The notes beneath the pieces are model-generated. The model did not search any database, was not told the origin of the DNA, and was given only the letters and a program-made list of their open reading frames with translations. This document shows positions 37,625 through 48,139 of a stretch of 64,000 nucleotides of DNA, piece by piece. The position numbers and the translations under genes were made by a program. How positions within the stretch are numbered: position 1 is the first letter of the stretch; each line of letters opens with the position of its first letter. The DNA is taken from the NCBI RefSeq assembly GCF_009770985.1, contig NZ_WSRW01000001.1:868001-932000 (forward strand), in the 5' to 3' direction. This DNA is from Mucilaginibacter lacusdianchii (GTDB lineage: Bacteria; Bacteroidota; Bacteroidia; Sphingobacteriales; Sphingobacteriaceae).

Positions 37625-39598
37625 TTAATATTTGATGATAGTAAATTCGGTACGCCTATTAAGTTGATGATCGGCTTCGGAACATTTTACACCGTTGGCA
37701 CAGCGGTTCAACAGACGGGTTTCGCCATATCCGCGTGCTATGATCCGATAGTCGTCAATTTCGCCAACTGTGGTAATATAGTCAACTGCCGCATTAGCCC
37801 GCCGTTCAGATAGCGCTTTGTTATAATCATCATCACCACGGCTATCAGTATGCGAGCCCAGCTCAATCATGATGGTAGGATTATCTTTCAAAATCTTAAC
37901 CAGCTTATCTAGTTCCACAGCGGCATCAGGACGAATGTCAGATTTATCCAGATCATAATAAATATTTTCTAACCGGATAGCCTTTTTCAGCACAATCTTG
38001 TCCAGGTAAAGATCTTTTCGAACCACCTGATCAGGCGCAAGGCCGGCTGTGGTAATTGCTTTTTCGTCATTATCGCTCAAATAACCTTCTTTTTCGCCCC
38101 TAAGGCGATACGTTGCCTTATCATACAACGTAAAGCGAAAAGCACCGGCTGCATCAGTTTTCGCCTTAATATCACGGCCATTCAACTGCGTTAAAGTTAC
38201 TGTACTGTTGGTAACGGGCTGACGAGTTGTTTTATCATATACAATACCCGCCAAAACATATGCAGGTGCAGGTTTATAACTAAAACTATAAATATCGTCG
38301 CTACCCGAACCACCGCTACGGTTTGATGATAAATAACCCGATGCATCATCTTTTAACGCTACGAAAGCAAAATCATCTTGCGGAGAATTGAACGGATAAC
38401 CCAGGTTTTGCTTCTGATAGCCTTTGCTTCGGCGCACGGCCCTAAACACATCCAATCCGCCCATACCTTTTGCACCATCGCTGGAATAATACAGGTAGTT
38501 ATTAGCATCCATAAAAGGCGTACGTTCGTTGCCTGAGGTATTTAATTCGGTCAAATTAACCGGTTGTCCCCATTCGCCGTTGGTTGCCCGGGTGCAATAC
38601 CATATATCAGTGCCGCCCAGGCCACCCGGCATATCAGATACAAAGTATAAGGTTTGCCCGTCGGCAGTAATGAACGGATCACCTACCGACCATTGCTGAA
38701 CATTGTTATATTTAAATGGAACTGGCTTTTGCCACTTTTGGCTGCCTACATCTTTGCGACTACTATATATCTCGATATTTACGGTTTTAACAGTATCCCT
38801 TTTACCGGCCCATTTAGATGGAATGCGGGTGAGTGTAAAATACATCTCATTACCATCTGCCGAAAAAGAGGCGGTGCCTACGTGGTAATCTGTTGGTGCA
38901 TCCACCGGAAAAAGCGTTGCTGCGTTCGTGCCTGCTGCCGTTTGATACAACTTCAAATAGGTACGGCCCGTCCAACCATACACTTCCTTGTCGGGCACAA
39001 CGCCATGATCAAAGCGTAAAAATGGTTTATTCCGTTTCCCTTGCTCCTCACCTGCTTTACTACCGCGGTCGGATGTAAAAACAATGCCATTACCCAAAGG
39101 CATAGCTCCCCAATCAGACTGTGCGGTATTGTAAGCCGCTTCATTTTTAACATCAGCAGGAACCGGATTTTTCATCCACTTCAATGCCGAGTCGCACGAT
39201 GATGTCCAATAATGCAGCTTTGCGGTATCGGTAGGTCGGCTTAAGGTATAGTACTTGGTATACTCGGCCCTGGCTTCGGCATATTTTAGGTTATTTTTAA
39301 GCGCCTCAGCATATTTAAAATGATTTTCGGGCTTACTGCCTGTTATACCCACGGTAGTGGCAAACCATTTTTCGGCATTCAAATAATCATGCATCAAACG
39401 GTAGCTGTTGGCCAGTTGTTCGGCGGCATGCAGGGTTGGGTTCTTTTTATAGGCCTCGGTGTACAGCTCTGCAGCTTTGGTATAATTAAATAGGTTATAT
39501 TGCTCATCGGCCTGTTTTAACGCATACTGTGCCCGGCTACTTACACTCAATAACACGCAGCTTAAGGCAATGGCAGATGTAGTAAAAAGCTTCTTCAT
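37625..39598 (-). CDS. OmpA family protein with TPR, propeller and carboxypeptidase-regulatory domains (PorE-like)
   Basis: The 657-residue protein has a signal peptide ending SSRAQ, then TPR repeats (about 25-130), and PD40/WD40-like propeller blades (about 145-420, e.g. WSVGDPFITADGQTLYFVSD). A carboxypeptidase regulatory-like domain (about 430-510) precedes a C-terminal OmpA peptidoglycan-binding domain with SHTDSRGDDDYNKALSERRA. It is the same architecture as PorE of the type IX secretion system. It lies 31 bases after the SprF gene in the adhesin-SprF-OmpA operon. Confidence 0.88.
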   Translation of the reverse strand: MKKLFTTSAIALSCVLLSVSSRAQYALKQADEQYNLFNYTKAAELYTEAYKKNPTLHAAEQLANSYRLMHDYLNAEKWFATTVGITGSKPENHFKYAEALKNNLKYAEARAEYTKYYTLSRPTDTAKLHYWTSSCDSALKWMKNPVPADVKNEAAYNTAQSDWGAMPLGNGIVFTSDRGSKAGEEQGKRNKPFLRFDHGVVPDKEVYGWTGRTYLKLYQTAAGTNAATLFPVDAPTDYHVGTASFSADGNEMYFTLTRIPSKWAGKRDTVKTVNIEIYSSRKDVGSQKWQKPVPFKYNNVQQWSVGDPFITADGQTLYFVSDMPGGLGGTDIWYCTRATNGEWGQPVNLTELNTSGNERTPFMDANNYLYYSSDGAKGMGGLDVFRAVRRSKGYQKQNLGYPFNSPQDDFAFVALKDDASGYLSSNRSGGSGSDDIYSFSYKPAPAYVLAGIVYDKTTRQPVTNSTVTLTQLNGRDIKAKTDAAGAFRFTLYDKATYRLRGEKEGYLSDNDEKAITTAGLAPDQVVRKDLYLDKIVLKKAIRLENIYYDLDKSDIRPDAAVELDKLVKILKDNPTIMIELGSHTDSRGDDDYNKALSERRANAAVDYITTVGEIDDYRIIARGYGETRLLNRCANGVKCSEADHQLNRRTEFTIIKY

Positions 39599-39628
39599 GT
39601 TGTTCTGTTCACTTATTAAAGCGTCGGG

Positions 39629-40594
39629 TTAAAAATATCGAGGGGTCAACATACGGGTTTTAGGCGATTTCAGATAAAAGCCTACTGATATTTCGTGCGT
39701 ACCACCGCTATATCCTTTCAATGGCCCTATAGATACATCGTAGCCGTAACCTACCCGCAAATTTTCGAGCGGAAACAACTCTACGGCTCCAACTATTGAA
39801 TTGAGGTTGCTTAAATCGCGCTGTAAGTAATCTTTGCTATACAATTTTACGCCCGTGCGGTATGATGCACCCAGCCAAAGCTTTTGCCCAAACAATAAAA
39901 AAGCGTTCAAATCTAAACTGGTTGGCCCGCCGCGGTCATCTTTCAACAAAACACTGGGCTTAATCAAGATATCTTCCGAAAGGGGTACCAGCATACCTGC
40001 CGTTAAATAAAAATGTGGCTTAGGCTGTGCTAAATAGCTGTTGATGCGTACATCAATAAACTGCGCCACCAAATTATCGGCCGATAGGCCAGCATAGTAC
40101 TTATCGTCCGAATAGTAAACCCCCAGGCGCGCATCGGGCAATAACTTGCTTTGTGTGTTAGTAGGTTGGTAAGGTTCCGGATCATTGGTAGTAAGCAAAG
40201 AGCCATCTATGCCTACCTGCATCACACCTACGCCAAAACCCAGCGCCAGGCGCGAACTGCCATCGGCATTCATGCGCAGGCGGTAGGCATAGTTACCGTA
40301 AGCTGTAAAAAAGTTTTGGGCACCCAATTTGTCGCTGGCCAGTTGCAGGGCCAAACCCACGTTACCATCATTGGCAATAGCATCTACCGCCAATGACATG
40401 CTTACCGGAGCGCCGGGCATACCCGTCCACTGTGAACGGTAAAAGCTGTGTAGGTTCAAATTTTGCTTATAACCCGCATAAGCCGGATTGATATAAATGC
40501 CGTTGAACATATACTGGCTTTGTTGCACATCCTGCTGTGCATACAGCATCCGGGCGCTCAGCATCAGGATAACCAGTGTTAAAATCCGTTTCAT
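39629..40594 (-). CDS. PorP/SprF family type IX secretion membrane protein
   Basis: PorP/SprF proteins are outer-membrane barrels needed for export or anchoring of adjacent T9SS cargo. I chose the ATG at 40594 (MKRILTLVILML), which gives a clean signal peptide ending LYAQ; an ATG 12 codons upstream is unlikely. Family motifs are SQYMFNGIYINPAYAGY, YRSQWTGMPGAPVSMSLAVD and GYGYDVSIGPLKGYSGGTHEISVGFYL. It follows the adhesin by 39 bases and precedes the OmpA gene. Confidence 0.93.
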   Translation of the reverse strand: MKRILTLVILMLSARMLYAQQDVQQSQYMFNGIYINPAYAGYKQNLNLHSFYRSQWTGMPGAPVSMSLAVDAIANDGNVGLALQLASDKLGAQNFFTAYGNYAYRLRMNADGSSRLALGFGVGVMQVGIDGSLLTTNDPEPYQPTNTQSKLLPDARLGVYYSDDKYYAGLSADNLVAQFIDVRINSYLAQPKPHFYLTAGMLVPLSEDILIKPSVLLKDDRGGPTSLDLNAFLLFGQKLWLGASYRTGVKLYSKDYLQRDLSNLNSIVGAVELFPLENLRVGYGYDVSIGPLKGYSGGTHEISVGFYLKSPKTRMLTPRYF

Positions 40595-40633
40595 ATAGTT
40601 GTATTTATCGCACCAATTGAAAAGCATCATCGT

Positions 40634-43600
40634 TTATCTTTTTACCGTTCTCAATAGTGTTATATAACCTTTTATTACTTGCCAGTCGTTTTCTTTAACT
40701 TTTAAGATGTAATAGTAAGTGCCTTCGTTGAGGCCTTCACCTGTCCAGTTGTTTTTGTAATTGGTAGAATGGTATACCTCGTTACCCCAGCGGTTTACAA
40801 TCACCAACTCGTTTTCCGAAAACTGTTCCAGCCCCCTAATTTCGAAAGTATCGTTAGCGCCATCACCGTTTGGTGTAAACAATGTAGGCACATTCAGCAA
40901 TGATACCGAGTTGATAGTAATGGTACCGGTAGCCACATTGGTGTAAAAACCATATAAATCTTTTACGCGGTAAGTAAAGATATCGGCACCAGAATAACCC
41001 GGATTAGGCGTATAAATAACCGTTCCGTTAACATTGGTGGTAATAGTACCATGTGCAGGCTGCGTAATGATTTCAATGCCCGTCAAATCGAAATTACTGT
41101 TGCCCGAATTATCATTTGTGAGCACTGGAATAACAACTGATTTGTTTACGCTGGTAAATGCCGCATCATTACCAGCAGTTGGCGATTTGGCAAAGGTAGT
41201 AGTAGTGCCCGCTGTATTGCCAACGGTGTTACCACCCGCATCCACACTGGTTACAGATGCGGTGTTAACTACAGTACCCGCATCTTTATCGGCCTGAGTA
41301 AGGGTATAGTTGGATGTAAGACTAACCGTAGCACCCGGCTGCAAACCGCTGGCCGGTATAGTTACCGGAAAGTTATTCATCCCCAGTTTGGCGTCGGTAA
41401 GTAAAACCGTATTTAAAACCGAGTTACCGGTATTTTTAATGGTGAAGGTATACGTAATATAATACGCATTAAACACACTGGTTTTGGTTAAGCTTATAGC
41501 GCCTGGAGTAGTGATAACCACCACCGTTGGATCATCAACCGCTGTGGTAGCAGGGTTATCCGATTTGTTTTTAGTAACAACATTACCGTTCGGATCGCGG
41601 CCGCTTACGCTGGCTTGGTTACTAAAGCTACCTGCATTTACGTCGGCTTGGGTAACAGTGTGCCTGGCGGTAACCGTTGTACTGGCCCCCGGTTGCAAAG
41701 TGGCTATTGTGGCAGGTGTAATAGAGCCGGCATCGGCACCAATATCGGTTACTGATACATTTGTTAACACTACACTGCCGGTGTTTCTTACCACCAGGTT
41801 ATAATTTATTATATCACCCGCTTTACTGACACCATTGGTAGCTACCTTGGTTAAGCTTAGTGTTGAAGAATAAATATTTACCGTTACCGTGATAGGATCA
41901 GACACTACGCCATCGGGTGTAGTCAGGGTATAAGTATACGTATCTATACCGGTATAACCAGCATCTGGCGTGTAGATTACATGTCCTGAGGCATCAACTG
42001 TTGTAGCACCATGCGCACCTCGTGTTGGTGTAACAACAGTACCAATGCCGCTTGGCCCATCGTTGTTCTTTACCTCGGTAGTAACAGGTGTGTTAACCAA
42101 GGTACTTATTTGATCATTCACCCCAACCGGCTTAATGTTTACCGTTACCGTGATGGGATCCGACACAGCACCATCCGGGGTGGTTAACACATAAGTGTAA
42201 ATGTCTTTACCAATATAAGTAGGGTTTGGCGTGTAAGTGATACGGCCTGTAGCATCAACTACAACTGTGCCATGCGTACCGGGGGTTGCTGTAACTGTTG
42301 CACCTGTTGCGCTTGGCCCATCGTTTGTTTTTACAGTAGTGGTAACGGGCGTATTAATAGGTGTGGTTTCAATATCATTTGCACCAACCGGCTTCACGGT
42401 GATGTTTACGGTGATAGGATCTGATACCAATCCATCGGCAGTAGTAAGCGTATAGGTATAAGTATCTAAACCCACATAACCAAGTGACGGTGTATAAACC
42501 AGCTGACCGGTAGCATTTACCGCTGTGGTACCATGTGCTCCTGCAGTTGCAGTAACCGTGGTGCCGTTTGCACTTACACCGTCATTTGCTTTAACAGTAG
42601 TAGTTATGGGTACGTCTAGTGGTGTAATACCGCTGTCGTTCACACCAGCTGGTCTTACGTTTACATAAATCAATGTATTTAAGCTTTCATTGCCTAAATT
42701 ATCTTTAACAGTATAAGCTATCGGCGTAGTTTTACCGACAAAGGTTGGTAACGGTGTAAAGGTTACCTGGCCGGTAGTTGTATTTACGGTGTATGTTCCC
42801 TGGTTAGGGATGGTTACCGAATTTTTCTTTGCATTGTCAGCAGGGTCAACCAGTTGTACGGTAGTTACGTTAATGCTACCGTCGGCATCGGTATCATTGG
42901 CCGGCACGTTAATTACCACTGGCCTGCCAACGGCAGTGGTTGCAGTATCTGATTTTGCTGTTGGCCCTTGCGCCACGCCCAAAGTTATGCCGCTTATATC
43001 TAAACTAGTACCTGGTGTAGATACCTGAACCTGCAAGTTTGGTGTTCCGGCCTGAATACCGGTATGACCAGCGTTGTTAACGCCATAACTTGCCCCCGAT
43101 GGTTGCCAACCGTTTGGTAAATTTGCCGCTACTGCTGATAACGGGCTACCCACAGGTGCGTTATTGGTAGATATAGCTACGGTATAGTTACCATTGTTAA
43201 CATTTGGAAATGCATAAGTACCATCAGTTCCAACAGGTACCTGAGCAATAACCAATCCGGTGTTATCTACCAGATAGGCATATAAAGGTGCACCTGCAAC
43301 AGCCTGAATACCTGTGCCGGCAATAGCACCATCAGACGCACCATTACCGTCGTTTACTACAGTACCGGAAATAGTTATGCCAGTAATATCTTTAAAACGA
43401 TAATCTTCCGTTTCGCCATCGGCAGCAAATGAAGTGCTGCGCTCGTCGGCAGCTGTTGTCGGGTTATCCAGCAAAGGTGTAGTAGTGATGCGGAAACGTG
43501 TATATAACGTGCCAACCTTTATTTTACCGGCAAAGCGGGCATTAGGGTAAGTTACTGTAATAGTTTGGTTAACTGTATTAGCAGGAACAGTATATTGCAG

Positions 43601-44770
43601 CGCTTCATCAATTGAAAATATGCCATCGCCATTAAAATCAAGCCAACTATATAGTGTGGCCGGTACCGATTTATTATTGGTAACCGGCAATCTTAATACA
43701 ATATCGCCAGCCTGGTTTACCTTTACAGTAGGTAAAGTAGTTGGGGTAAGCGTACTTTCGTCATTATTGCCAACAGTGTCATCATTATTGGCACTCTCTG
43801 TACCTACCGGTTGCCCGTCGGGATCCAGATTATTGGCGCCGATGTATACATTGGCTTTGGGTATCAAATCGGTGGTATTATAGGTTACAACCGGGTAAAT
43901 GCCATCACCAGCAAAGTAATCCGTCATTTGAAAATCGTCGATGTAGTTGCCTGTTATACCATAGCCCAACGGATCATCGCCCAAATCAAAAGGTAATACA
44001 AAGCCAATAGCCATTGCTGTAAGACCCGATCCCTTCATACCTACATTGTTTAAAGTATGTGCACCGCGCGCAAACATTACGGCCTGCACCCCAAAGTTAC
44101 CCGGAGCCAGATCAGCAAACAATCTGAACGTTTTGCCACCGTTAGACAGTTCCATTTTATAATGGTCATCACCCGACATGTTTTGCGTTCTTTTATTCAG
44201 CAATTGCCAGGCAATAGGATTAGGGGTGGTACCTGTGATGTATTCGCCGCCAATATCAATCGACTCCGCGTCGGCAATGATCATACCTGGATATGAGACA
44301 TTCGTCCACTGGTTGTTGATATAAATTTCAACAATAATATCAATGTTAAAATTGGTGGTACCGCCATAGCTTGCAGCCAGTCCGGAGGCAGGAACACCTC
44401 TGGAATCAGGTTTGGGCTTGTTGTTACCGGAATAAATTAAATCCAGTCCGTCGGCGTAGTAGTCGCCGGGAGTATAGGACATCATGGGGCCATTAGTAGT
44501 TGTTAAATTACTAATGGTTGCTGTAATGCGTACTGTGGGCGAAAACTGCCATACATACTTTCCTTCCAACACATGCTGAGCATCTGCCCCATCGGGTGAT
44601 GATATCAGTGTAGAGCCGGTTAAATTTTTGTCCCAAGTAAGCCAGTAAACGGAATTATATAGGTTTGGACCAGCCGATCCGCCAATGGCATACTGTGCGG
44701 ATGCTTTGGTAAATACTTGCAATAATAAAGCAAGCAATAAGGCTACCTTAAGTAAGTAGTTTTTTATCAT
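40634..44770 (-). CDS. T9SS cargo adhesin with GEVED, Ig-like repeats, DUF11 and gliding-motility C-terminal domain
   Basis: The 1378-residue protein has a signal peptide (ending KASAQ), a unique N-terminal domain (about 27-345), and a GEVED domain (about 350-455, [18 protein letters not shown]). An SdrD/Cna-B-like region (about 460-600) and an Ig/cadherin-like domain follow, then three near-identical 87-residue repeats (about 708-967) and two DUF11-type domains (about 970-1215). The type B C-terminal sorting domain reads [22 protein letters not shown] and [13 protein letters not shown]. It is a surface-exposed or secreted adhesin exported by T9SS, cotranscribed with SprF and OmpA genes. Confidence 0.93.
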   Translation of the reverse strand: MIKNYLLKVALLLALLLQVFTKASAQYAIGGSAGPNLYNSVYWLTWDKNLTGSTLISSPDGADAQHVLEGKYVWQFSPTVRITATISNLTTTNGPMMSYTPGDYYADGLDLIYSGNNKPKPDSRGVPASGLAASYGGTTNFNIDIIVEIYINNQWTNVSYPGMIIADAESIDIGGEYITGTTPNPIAWQLLNKRTQNMSGDDHYKMELSNGGKTFRLFADLAPGNFGVQAVMFARGAHTLNNVGMKGSGLTAMAIGFVLPFDLGDDPLGYGITGNYIDDFQMTDYFAGDGIYPVVTYNTTDLIPKANVYIGANNLDPDGQPVGTESANNDDTVGNNDESTLTPTTLPTVKVNQAGDIVLRLPVTNNKSVPATLYSWLDFNGDGIFSIDEALQYTVPANTVNQTITVTYPNARFAGKIKVGTLYTRFRITTTPLLDNPTTAADERSTSFAADGETEDYRFKDITGITISGTVVNDGNGASDGAIAGTGIQAVAGAPLYAYLVDNTGLVIAQVPVGTDGTYAFPNVNNGNYTVAISTNNAPVGSPLSAVAANLPNGWQPSGASYGVNNAGHTGIQAGTPNLQVQVSTPGTSLDISGITLGVAQGPTAKSDTATTAVGRPVVINVPANDTDADGSINVTTVQLVDPADNAKKNSVTIPNQGTYTVNTTTGQVTFTPLPTFVGKTTPIAYTVKDNLGNESLNTLIYVNVRPAGVNDSGITPLDVPITTTVKANDGVSANGTTVTATAGAHGTTAVNATGQLVYTPSLGYVGLDTYTYTLTTADGLVSDPITVNITVKPVGANDIETTPINTPVTTTVKTNDGPSATGATVTATPGTHGTVVVDATGRITYTPNPTYIGKDIYTYVLTTPDGAVSDPITVTVNIKPVGVNDQISTLVNTPVTTEVKNNDGPSGIGTVVTPTRGAHGATTVDASGHVIYTPDAGYTGIDTYTYTLTTPDGVVSDPITVTVNIYSSTLSLTKVATNGVSKAGDIINYNLVVRNTGSVVLTNVSVTDIGADAGSITPATIATLQPGASTTVTARHTVTQADVNAGSFSNQASVSGRDPNGNVVTKNKSDNPATTAVDDPTVVVITTPGAISLTKTSVFNAYYITYTFTIKNTGNSVLNTVLLTDAKLGMNNFPVTIPASGLQPGATVSLTSNYTLTQADKDAGTVVNTASVTSVDAGGNTVGNTAGTTTTFAKSPTAGNDAAFTSVNKSVVIPVLTNDNSGNSNFDLTGIEIITQPAHGTITTNVNGTVIYTPNPGYSGADIFTYRVKDLYGFYTNVATGTITINSVSLLNVPTLFTPNGDGANDTFEIRGLEQFSENELVIVNRWGNEVYHSTNYKNNWTGEGLNEGTYYYILKVKENDWQVIKGYITLLRTVKR
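41872..42655 (-). repeat. Three tandem repeats of 261 bases in the adhesin gene
   Basis: Each unit encodes about 87 residues reading PVGxND...NTPVTT.VK.NDGPS...YTPxxxYxGxDxYTY.LTTPDG.VSDPITV.VNIK. The three units are closely alike in protein and DNA, pointing to recent duplication of an Ig/cadherin-like module. Confidence 0.8.
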
Positions 44771-45127
44771 ATCCTGAAGTTACAGTTGCATGCTGTGACC
44801 AACGATTATTACGGGGCACAAGCTTATTATATGGCTATGTATTAAGCGTAACTAATAGTTAAAAAGCACAACTAGTTGTTACAGCAAAAGGAGTTTGCTT
44901 CAGTAAGATGTTCGGAATATTGCTGATACCCTACAGCAATGTAATGTAAAATTTTTATCATACAAGCTTTTATTATAATGATGTATAATGGATTGTTAAC
45001 TAAGCGTATTTTTGCCTTATACGAAAAACAAAACACTTTGTTCCTTTCGTAAAGATAAATTAATACACTTAAAACATACACACTTACAATGTATTACCTG
45101 TATGTGTAAAGTGGTTAAAAACTGGCC
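44771..45127. other. 357-base spacer between the adhesin operon and the stressosome kinase
   Basis: An AT-rich region between two minus-strand operons. It holds the adhesin promoter region and the end of the kinase transcript. A perfect palindrome is listed separately. No gene was recognised; a 69-codon minus-strand frame here shows no family features. Confidence 0.5.
44868..44879. promoter_or_regulatory. Palindrome upstream of the adhesin operon
   Basis: ACAACTAGTTGT is a perfect 12-bp palindrome 98 bases upstream of the adhesin start. It could be an operator. Confidence 0.3.
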
Positions 45128-46318
45128 TTATCCGGCCAATGGCAATGAAAAATAAAAGGTTGAGCCCTGCCCTTCTACGCTATCGGCCCAAATTTTTCCT
45201 TTATGCTCTTTGATAATCCCTGTGGTAATGTAAAGCCCCATGCCTAAACCAGCTACTTTTTGGGTAACATCATCAGACCGGAAAAACTTATCAAATATTT
45301 TAGCTAAATCTTTTTTAGAAATACCCATCCCTTCGTCGGCAACAGATACGGTAACTTTATTAGGTACACTTATATCAACATTAATAGTAATGCTTTTACC
45401 AGCAGCCGAATATTTGGCAGCGTTACCAACTAGGTTAATAATTACCTGCTCGATACGGAGTTTATCGAGTGATAGATAAATAGGATTAGAAGAATGCAGT
45501 GCAATGGAATGATTAGGATAAGAAAACTCAATAGTAGACAACACATCAGACAAGAATTTATTAAATTCTACATTTTCCATCCGGTAATCTACCTTATCAT
45601 TTTCAATTTTGGATAAATCCATCAATTGCTGTATCAGCACATTAACCTTACTGGCCTGCTGACTAATTTTATCCAGATACTCACTCAAACGCTCCGGGTC
45701 TTTATTTTGCAAAGATTTGGCAACCTGAGCATAAGCCTTGATTACGGTAAGCGGTGTGCGCAGTTCATGACTGGCAATGGATAAGAATTCTGACTTTTTA
45801 TTATTTAAGATAGTAGATAAGCGCAACTGCTCTTCACGTTCTTCGGCCAGGTTAGATAATTCCTGGTTACGTTGTTTAATATCTTCATAGGGCGATACCG
45901 GCATTGCCTCTTTCATGTATTGAATGAGTTGATTAGCTTTTGTTCTGCTAATTTGTAAATTACGCGGCATGCCTAATCGAAGTTCTATCACCGTATGCTC
46001 TCCGGCTGTGCTTACATTTAATACAGGAATAAGGCGTCGGGCATATTTCAGCTCTTCACTTCTTTCGGTTATACTTTGGTCGGCTGACTTGATAGAAGCA
46101 ATCAAAAACCAGCGAACCGAATCTGATTCAAGATAAAAAGATAAAACATTATCAAACGTTTTTTCCAACACTACCCGGCAAACTTCGGCAACAGATGTAG
46201 CAAACGTGGTTTGAGTTGATATAGACAACCCCAGATATTGGCCTATACTCACCGCTCTTTTGTGCGTAAGCGGCAAATCCATTTCATTATCCAGGGTTAT
46301 ACTTGATATTTCGAGCAT
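45128..46318 (-). CDS. Histidine kinase with degenerate RsbT-like N-terminal domain
   Basis: Residues about 10-140 look like an RsbT/RsbW-type ATPase fold that has lost its ATP motifs. The helix THKRAVSIGQYLGLS and the helix TTFATSVAEVCRVVLEK match the family's N-box region without its asparagine; the DxGxG loop is missing; YARRLIPVLNVSTAGEHTVIEL matches the C-terminal strand pair. A coiled linker leads to a true kinase core: ASHELRTPLTVI (His184), NLVGNAAKYS, DEGMGIS, GLGMGLYI. No membrane helix is visible, so it is cytoplasmic. It is the last gene of the rsbR-S-T-X operon, 2 bases after the phosphatase, and has no adjacent response regulator. Confidence 0.85.
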   Translation of the reverse strand: MLEISSITLDNEMDLPLTHKRAVSIGQYLGLSISTQTTFATSVAEVCRVVLEKTFDNVLSFYLESDSVRWFLIASIKSADQSITERSEELKYARRLIPVLNVSTAGEHTVIELRLGMPRNLQISRTKANQLIQYMKEAMPVSPYEDIKQRNQELSNLAEEREEQLRLSTILNNKKSEFLSIASHELRTPLTVIKAYAQVAKSLQNKDPERLSEYLDKISQQASKVNVLIQQLMDLSKIENDKVDYRMENVEFNKFLSDVLSTIEFSYPNHSIALHSSNPIYLSLDKLRIEQVIINLVGNAAKYSAAGKSITINVDISVPNKVTVSVADEGMGISKKDLAKIFDKFFRSDDVTQKVAGLGMGLYITTGIIKEHKGKIWADSVEGQGSTFYFSLPLAG

Positions 46319-46320
46319 GT

Positions 46321-47343
46321 TTATTTCAATTTTACTACAACCACCGATGTATCATCTGTCCGGCGGGAATAATCTTTATAAATGGCAGCGGCTAATATAG
46401 AAGAATCGCATTTATGTATACCCTGGTATTTAGCAATATCCCATCTGGATTTGATTCCGTCTGAACACAAAATCAGCAAATTATAATCTGAAAATGTTAT
46501 TTGCTGACTATTCATGGTATTGGGAATATTGTGCCCTATAATACCATTATAAGAAATATGATTTTTACTATCGCCACCTAAACCTAAAAATTTTGCAGAG
46601 ATGTTTCCAATACCGGCAATTTCCAGAGTTTTACTTTCCAGATTAAAATTAACAACCGTGCCTACCATCCCCCTGGTTTTACGAATTTTTTGGTGAATGT
46701 AACGAAGCTGCTCAATCGGATTGTCTTGGTAAGATTCTATAAAGGCCTGGACGGCTCCATTTACAGCCTGGTTAGCCTCCTTGCCATGCCCTAAGCCATC
46801 TGCAAGCATTAGTTTCAAATTTTTGCCCGATGCCCGATAGAATACGGCATCACCGCTTACTTGCTCACCTGTTTTGGCAATCACCAGCGGTCTGATCTCT
46901 AAATTATTGGTACCGCCAGATCTTTTATTAATAACTTCAGTTTTATAAACGCGGCTTAATACAATGGTACCCCAACCTTTTACAGAAAATATATCGAACT
47001 TATCTGATAACCGCTTTATACTGCCAAGCCCATTACCTAAAGTGTTGGTAGTTGAAAAGCCATCTACCATCATTTTGTTGATATCGGCAATACCAGGTCC
47101 GCTATCCATGCAAATCAGCTCCATGTAATCGCCTTGTGCATCCGTTAAAATGCCGGCTAATATTTCGCCACCAATGGTATACTTGTGCAGGTTTGATGTC
47201 ATTTCGGCCAGTACCAAATCAAGTGTATTCAACTTTTTTTCGCTGAAGCCTGCTTCCTGTGCCTTGTTATGAATTTCTTTTTTTAATAAAGAGTAGTAAC
47301 TTCTATCATCAGCCGGATAGCTGATATGTGTAGCGTCAACCAT
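46321..47343 (-). CDS. RsbX-like phosphatase with N-terminal HATPase domain
   Basis: Residues 1-135 form an anti-sigma/RsbT-type ATPase domain (LDLVLAEMTSNLHKYTIGG, DSGPGIADI, NTLGNGLGSIKRL). Residues about 150-340 form a SpoIIE/PP2C phosphatase with intact metal-binding aspartates (MLADGLGHGKEA, LCSDGIKSRW, DDTSVVVVK). In stressosomes RsbX dephosphorylates RsbR and RsbS to reset the system. The start overlaps the RsbT gene by 8 bases, and the kinase gene follows after 2 bases. Confidence 0.9.
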   Translation of the reverse strand: MVDATHISYPADDRSYYSLLKKEIHNKAQEAGFSEKKLNTLDLVLAEMTSNLHKYTIGGEILAGILTDAQGDYMELICMDSGPGIADINKMMVDGFSTTNTLGNGLGSIKRLSDKFDIFSVKGWGTIVLSRVYKTEVINKRSGGTNNLEIRPLVIAKTGEQVSGDAVFYRASGKNLKLMLADGLGHGKEANQAVNGAVQAFIESYQDNPIEQLRYIHQKIRKTRGMVGTVVNFNLESKTLEIAGIGNISAKFLGLGGDSKNHISYNGIIGHNIPNTMNSQQITFSDYNLLILCSDGIKSRWDIAKYQGIHKCDSSILAAAIYKDYSRRTDDTSVVVVKLK

Positions 47344-47752
47344 TTGCCCATTTAATTATGGTAACCGTAGTACCTTTACCAACTTCACTTTTCAAGTCAA
47401 ACTCGTTTACCAGCCTTTTAGTTCCGGGCAACCCCAAGCCTAAGCTTCTACCGGTCGAAAAACCGTCAGCCATTGCTTTTTTAATGTCTGGTATACCAGG
47501 CCCCTGGTCTTTAAATACCAGCCTTACACCATTATCGCGGCCACGGGTAATCACTTCAACAACAACTTCACCGCCGCCCCCATATCTTAGCATGTTGCGC
47601 ACCAGTTCACTAGCTGCCGTAATAAGCTTGGTTTGGTTTACCAATCCCATTTTAATTTTTACGGCACGCTCTTTTACCCGGTTGCGCAGCAAAACCACAT
47701 CCTGTTCTTTATAAACCTTTAATATGTCCTTAGCTAAGGGCAGTATCGTCAT
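47336..47752 (-). CDS. RsbT-like switch kinase
   Basis: RsbT phosphorylates RsbS and RsbR and is released from the stressosome to signal. The 138-residue protein carries the full motif set: ITAASELVRNMLRYG (N box, Asn53), KDQGPGIPDI (Asp82), GFSTGRSLGLGLPGTKRL. These motifs match B. subtilis RsbT closely. It overlaps the RsbS gene by 23 bases and the phosphatase gene by 8. Confidence 0.93.
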   Translation of the reverse strand: MTILPLAKDILKVYKEQDVVLLRNRVKERAVKIKMGLVNQTKLITAASELVRNMLRYGGGGEVVVEVITRGRDNGVRLVFKDQGPGIPDIKKAMADGFSTGRSLGLGLPGTKRLVNEFDLKSEVGKGTTVTIIKWANG

Positions 47753-48134
47753 CTTCTTCTAGTTCTTCCACATCATCGGCAACAATCATTCCCTTTAATA
47801 AGTCCATACCTTTTTCTACGTTAAGTGCAGTATGTACGCCGGGTAAATCCAAACCTAACTCAACCAGTGTAATGGCTACAGCCGGCTGCATACCTACCAC
47901 CACGGTTTCGGCGTCCAGCAATTTAGACATGCTGGCGATGTTACCTATAATGCGGCCCATGAAAGAATCGACGATGCTTACAGCAGATATATCGATTAAT
48001 ACCCCTTTGGCTCCAGTTTTATTAACCATCCGAATCAAATCTGATTCCAGATCCATAGCCAAACGGTCATATAAATCAACTTGTATGGTCACCAACAGAA
48101 AGTGACCCATTTTTAAGATAGGAATTCTGTCCAT
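47730..48134 (-). CDS. RsbS-like STAS protein
   Basis: The STAS-domain scaffold partner of RsbT. The 134-residue protein matches RsbS across its length (IPILKMGHFLLVTIQVDLYD, GVLIDISAVSIVDSFMGRIIGNI, VVVGMQPAVAITLVELGLDL). Ser57 in VDSF sits at the RsbT phosphorylation site. The C-terminal tail is acidic (Glu/Asp-rich) and not typical of RsbS. The tail-coding region overlaps RsbT by 23 bases. Confidence 0.93.
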   Translation of the reverse strand: MDRIPILKMGHFLLVTIQVDLYDRLAMDLESDLIRMVNKTGAKGVLIDISAVSIVDSFMGRIIGNIASMSKLLDAETVVVGMQPAVAITLVELGLDLPGVHTALNVEKGMDLLKGMIVADDVEELEEDDDTALS

Positions 48135-48139
48135 TAAAA

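Noticed and set aside
41872..42655. CRISPR array in the repetitive part of the adhesin gene
   Set aside because: Units are 261 bases, in frame and coding, without short repeats and unique spacers.
44872..45081. Minus-strand frame of 69 codons in the adhesin/kinase spacer
   Set aside because: No family features and low-complexity AT-rich composition; more likely regulatory spacer.
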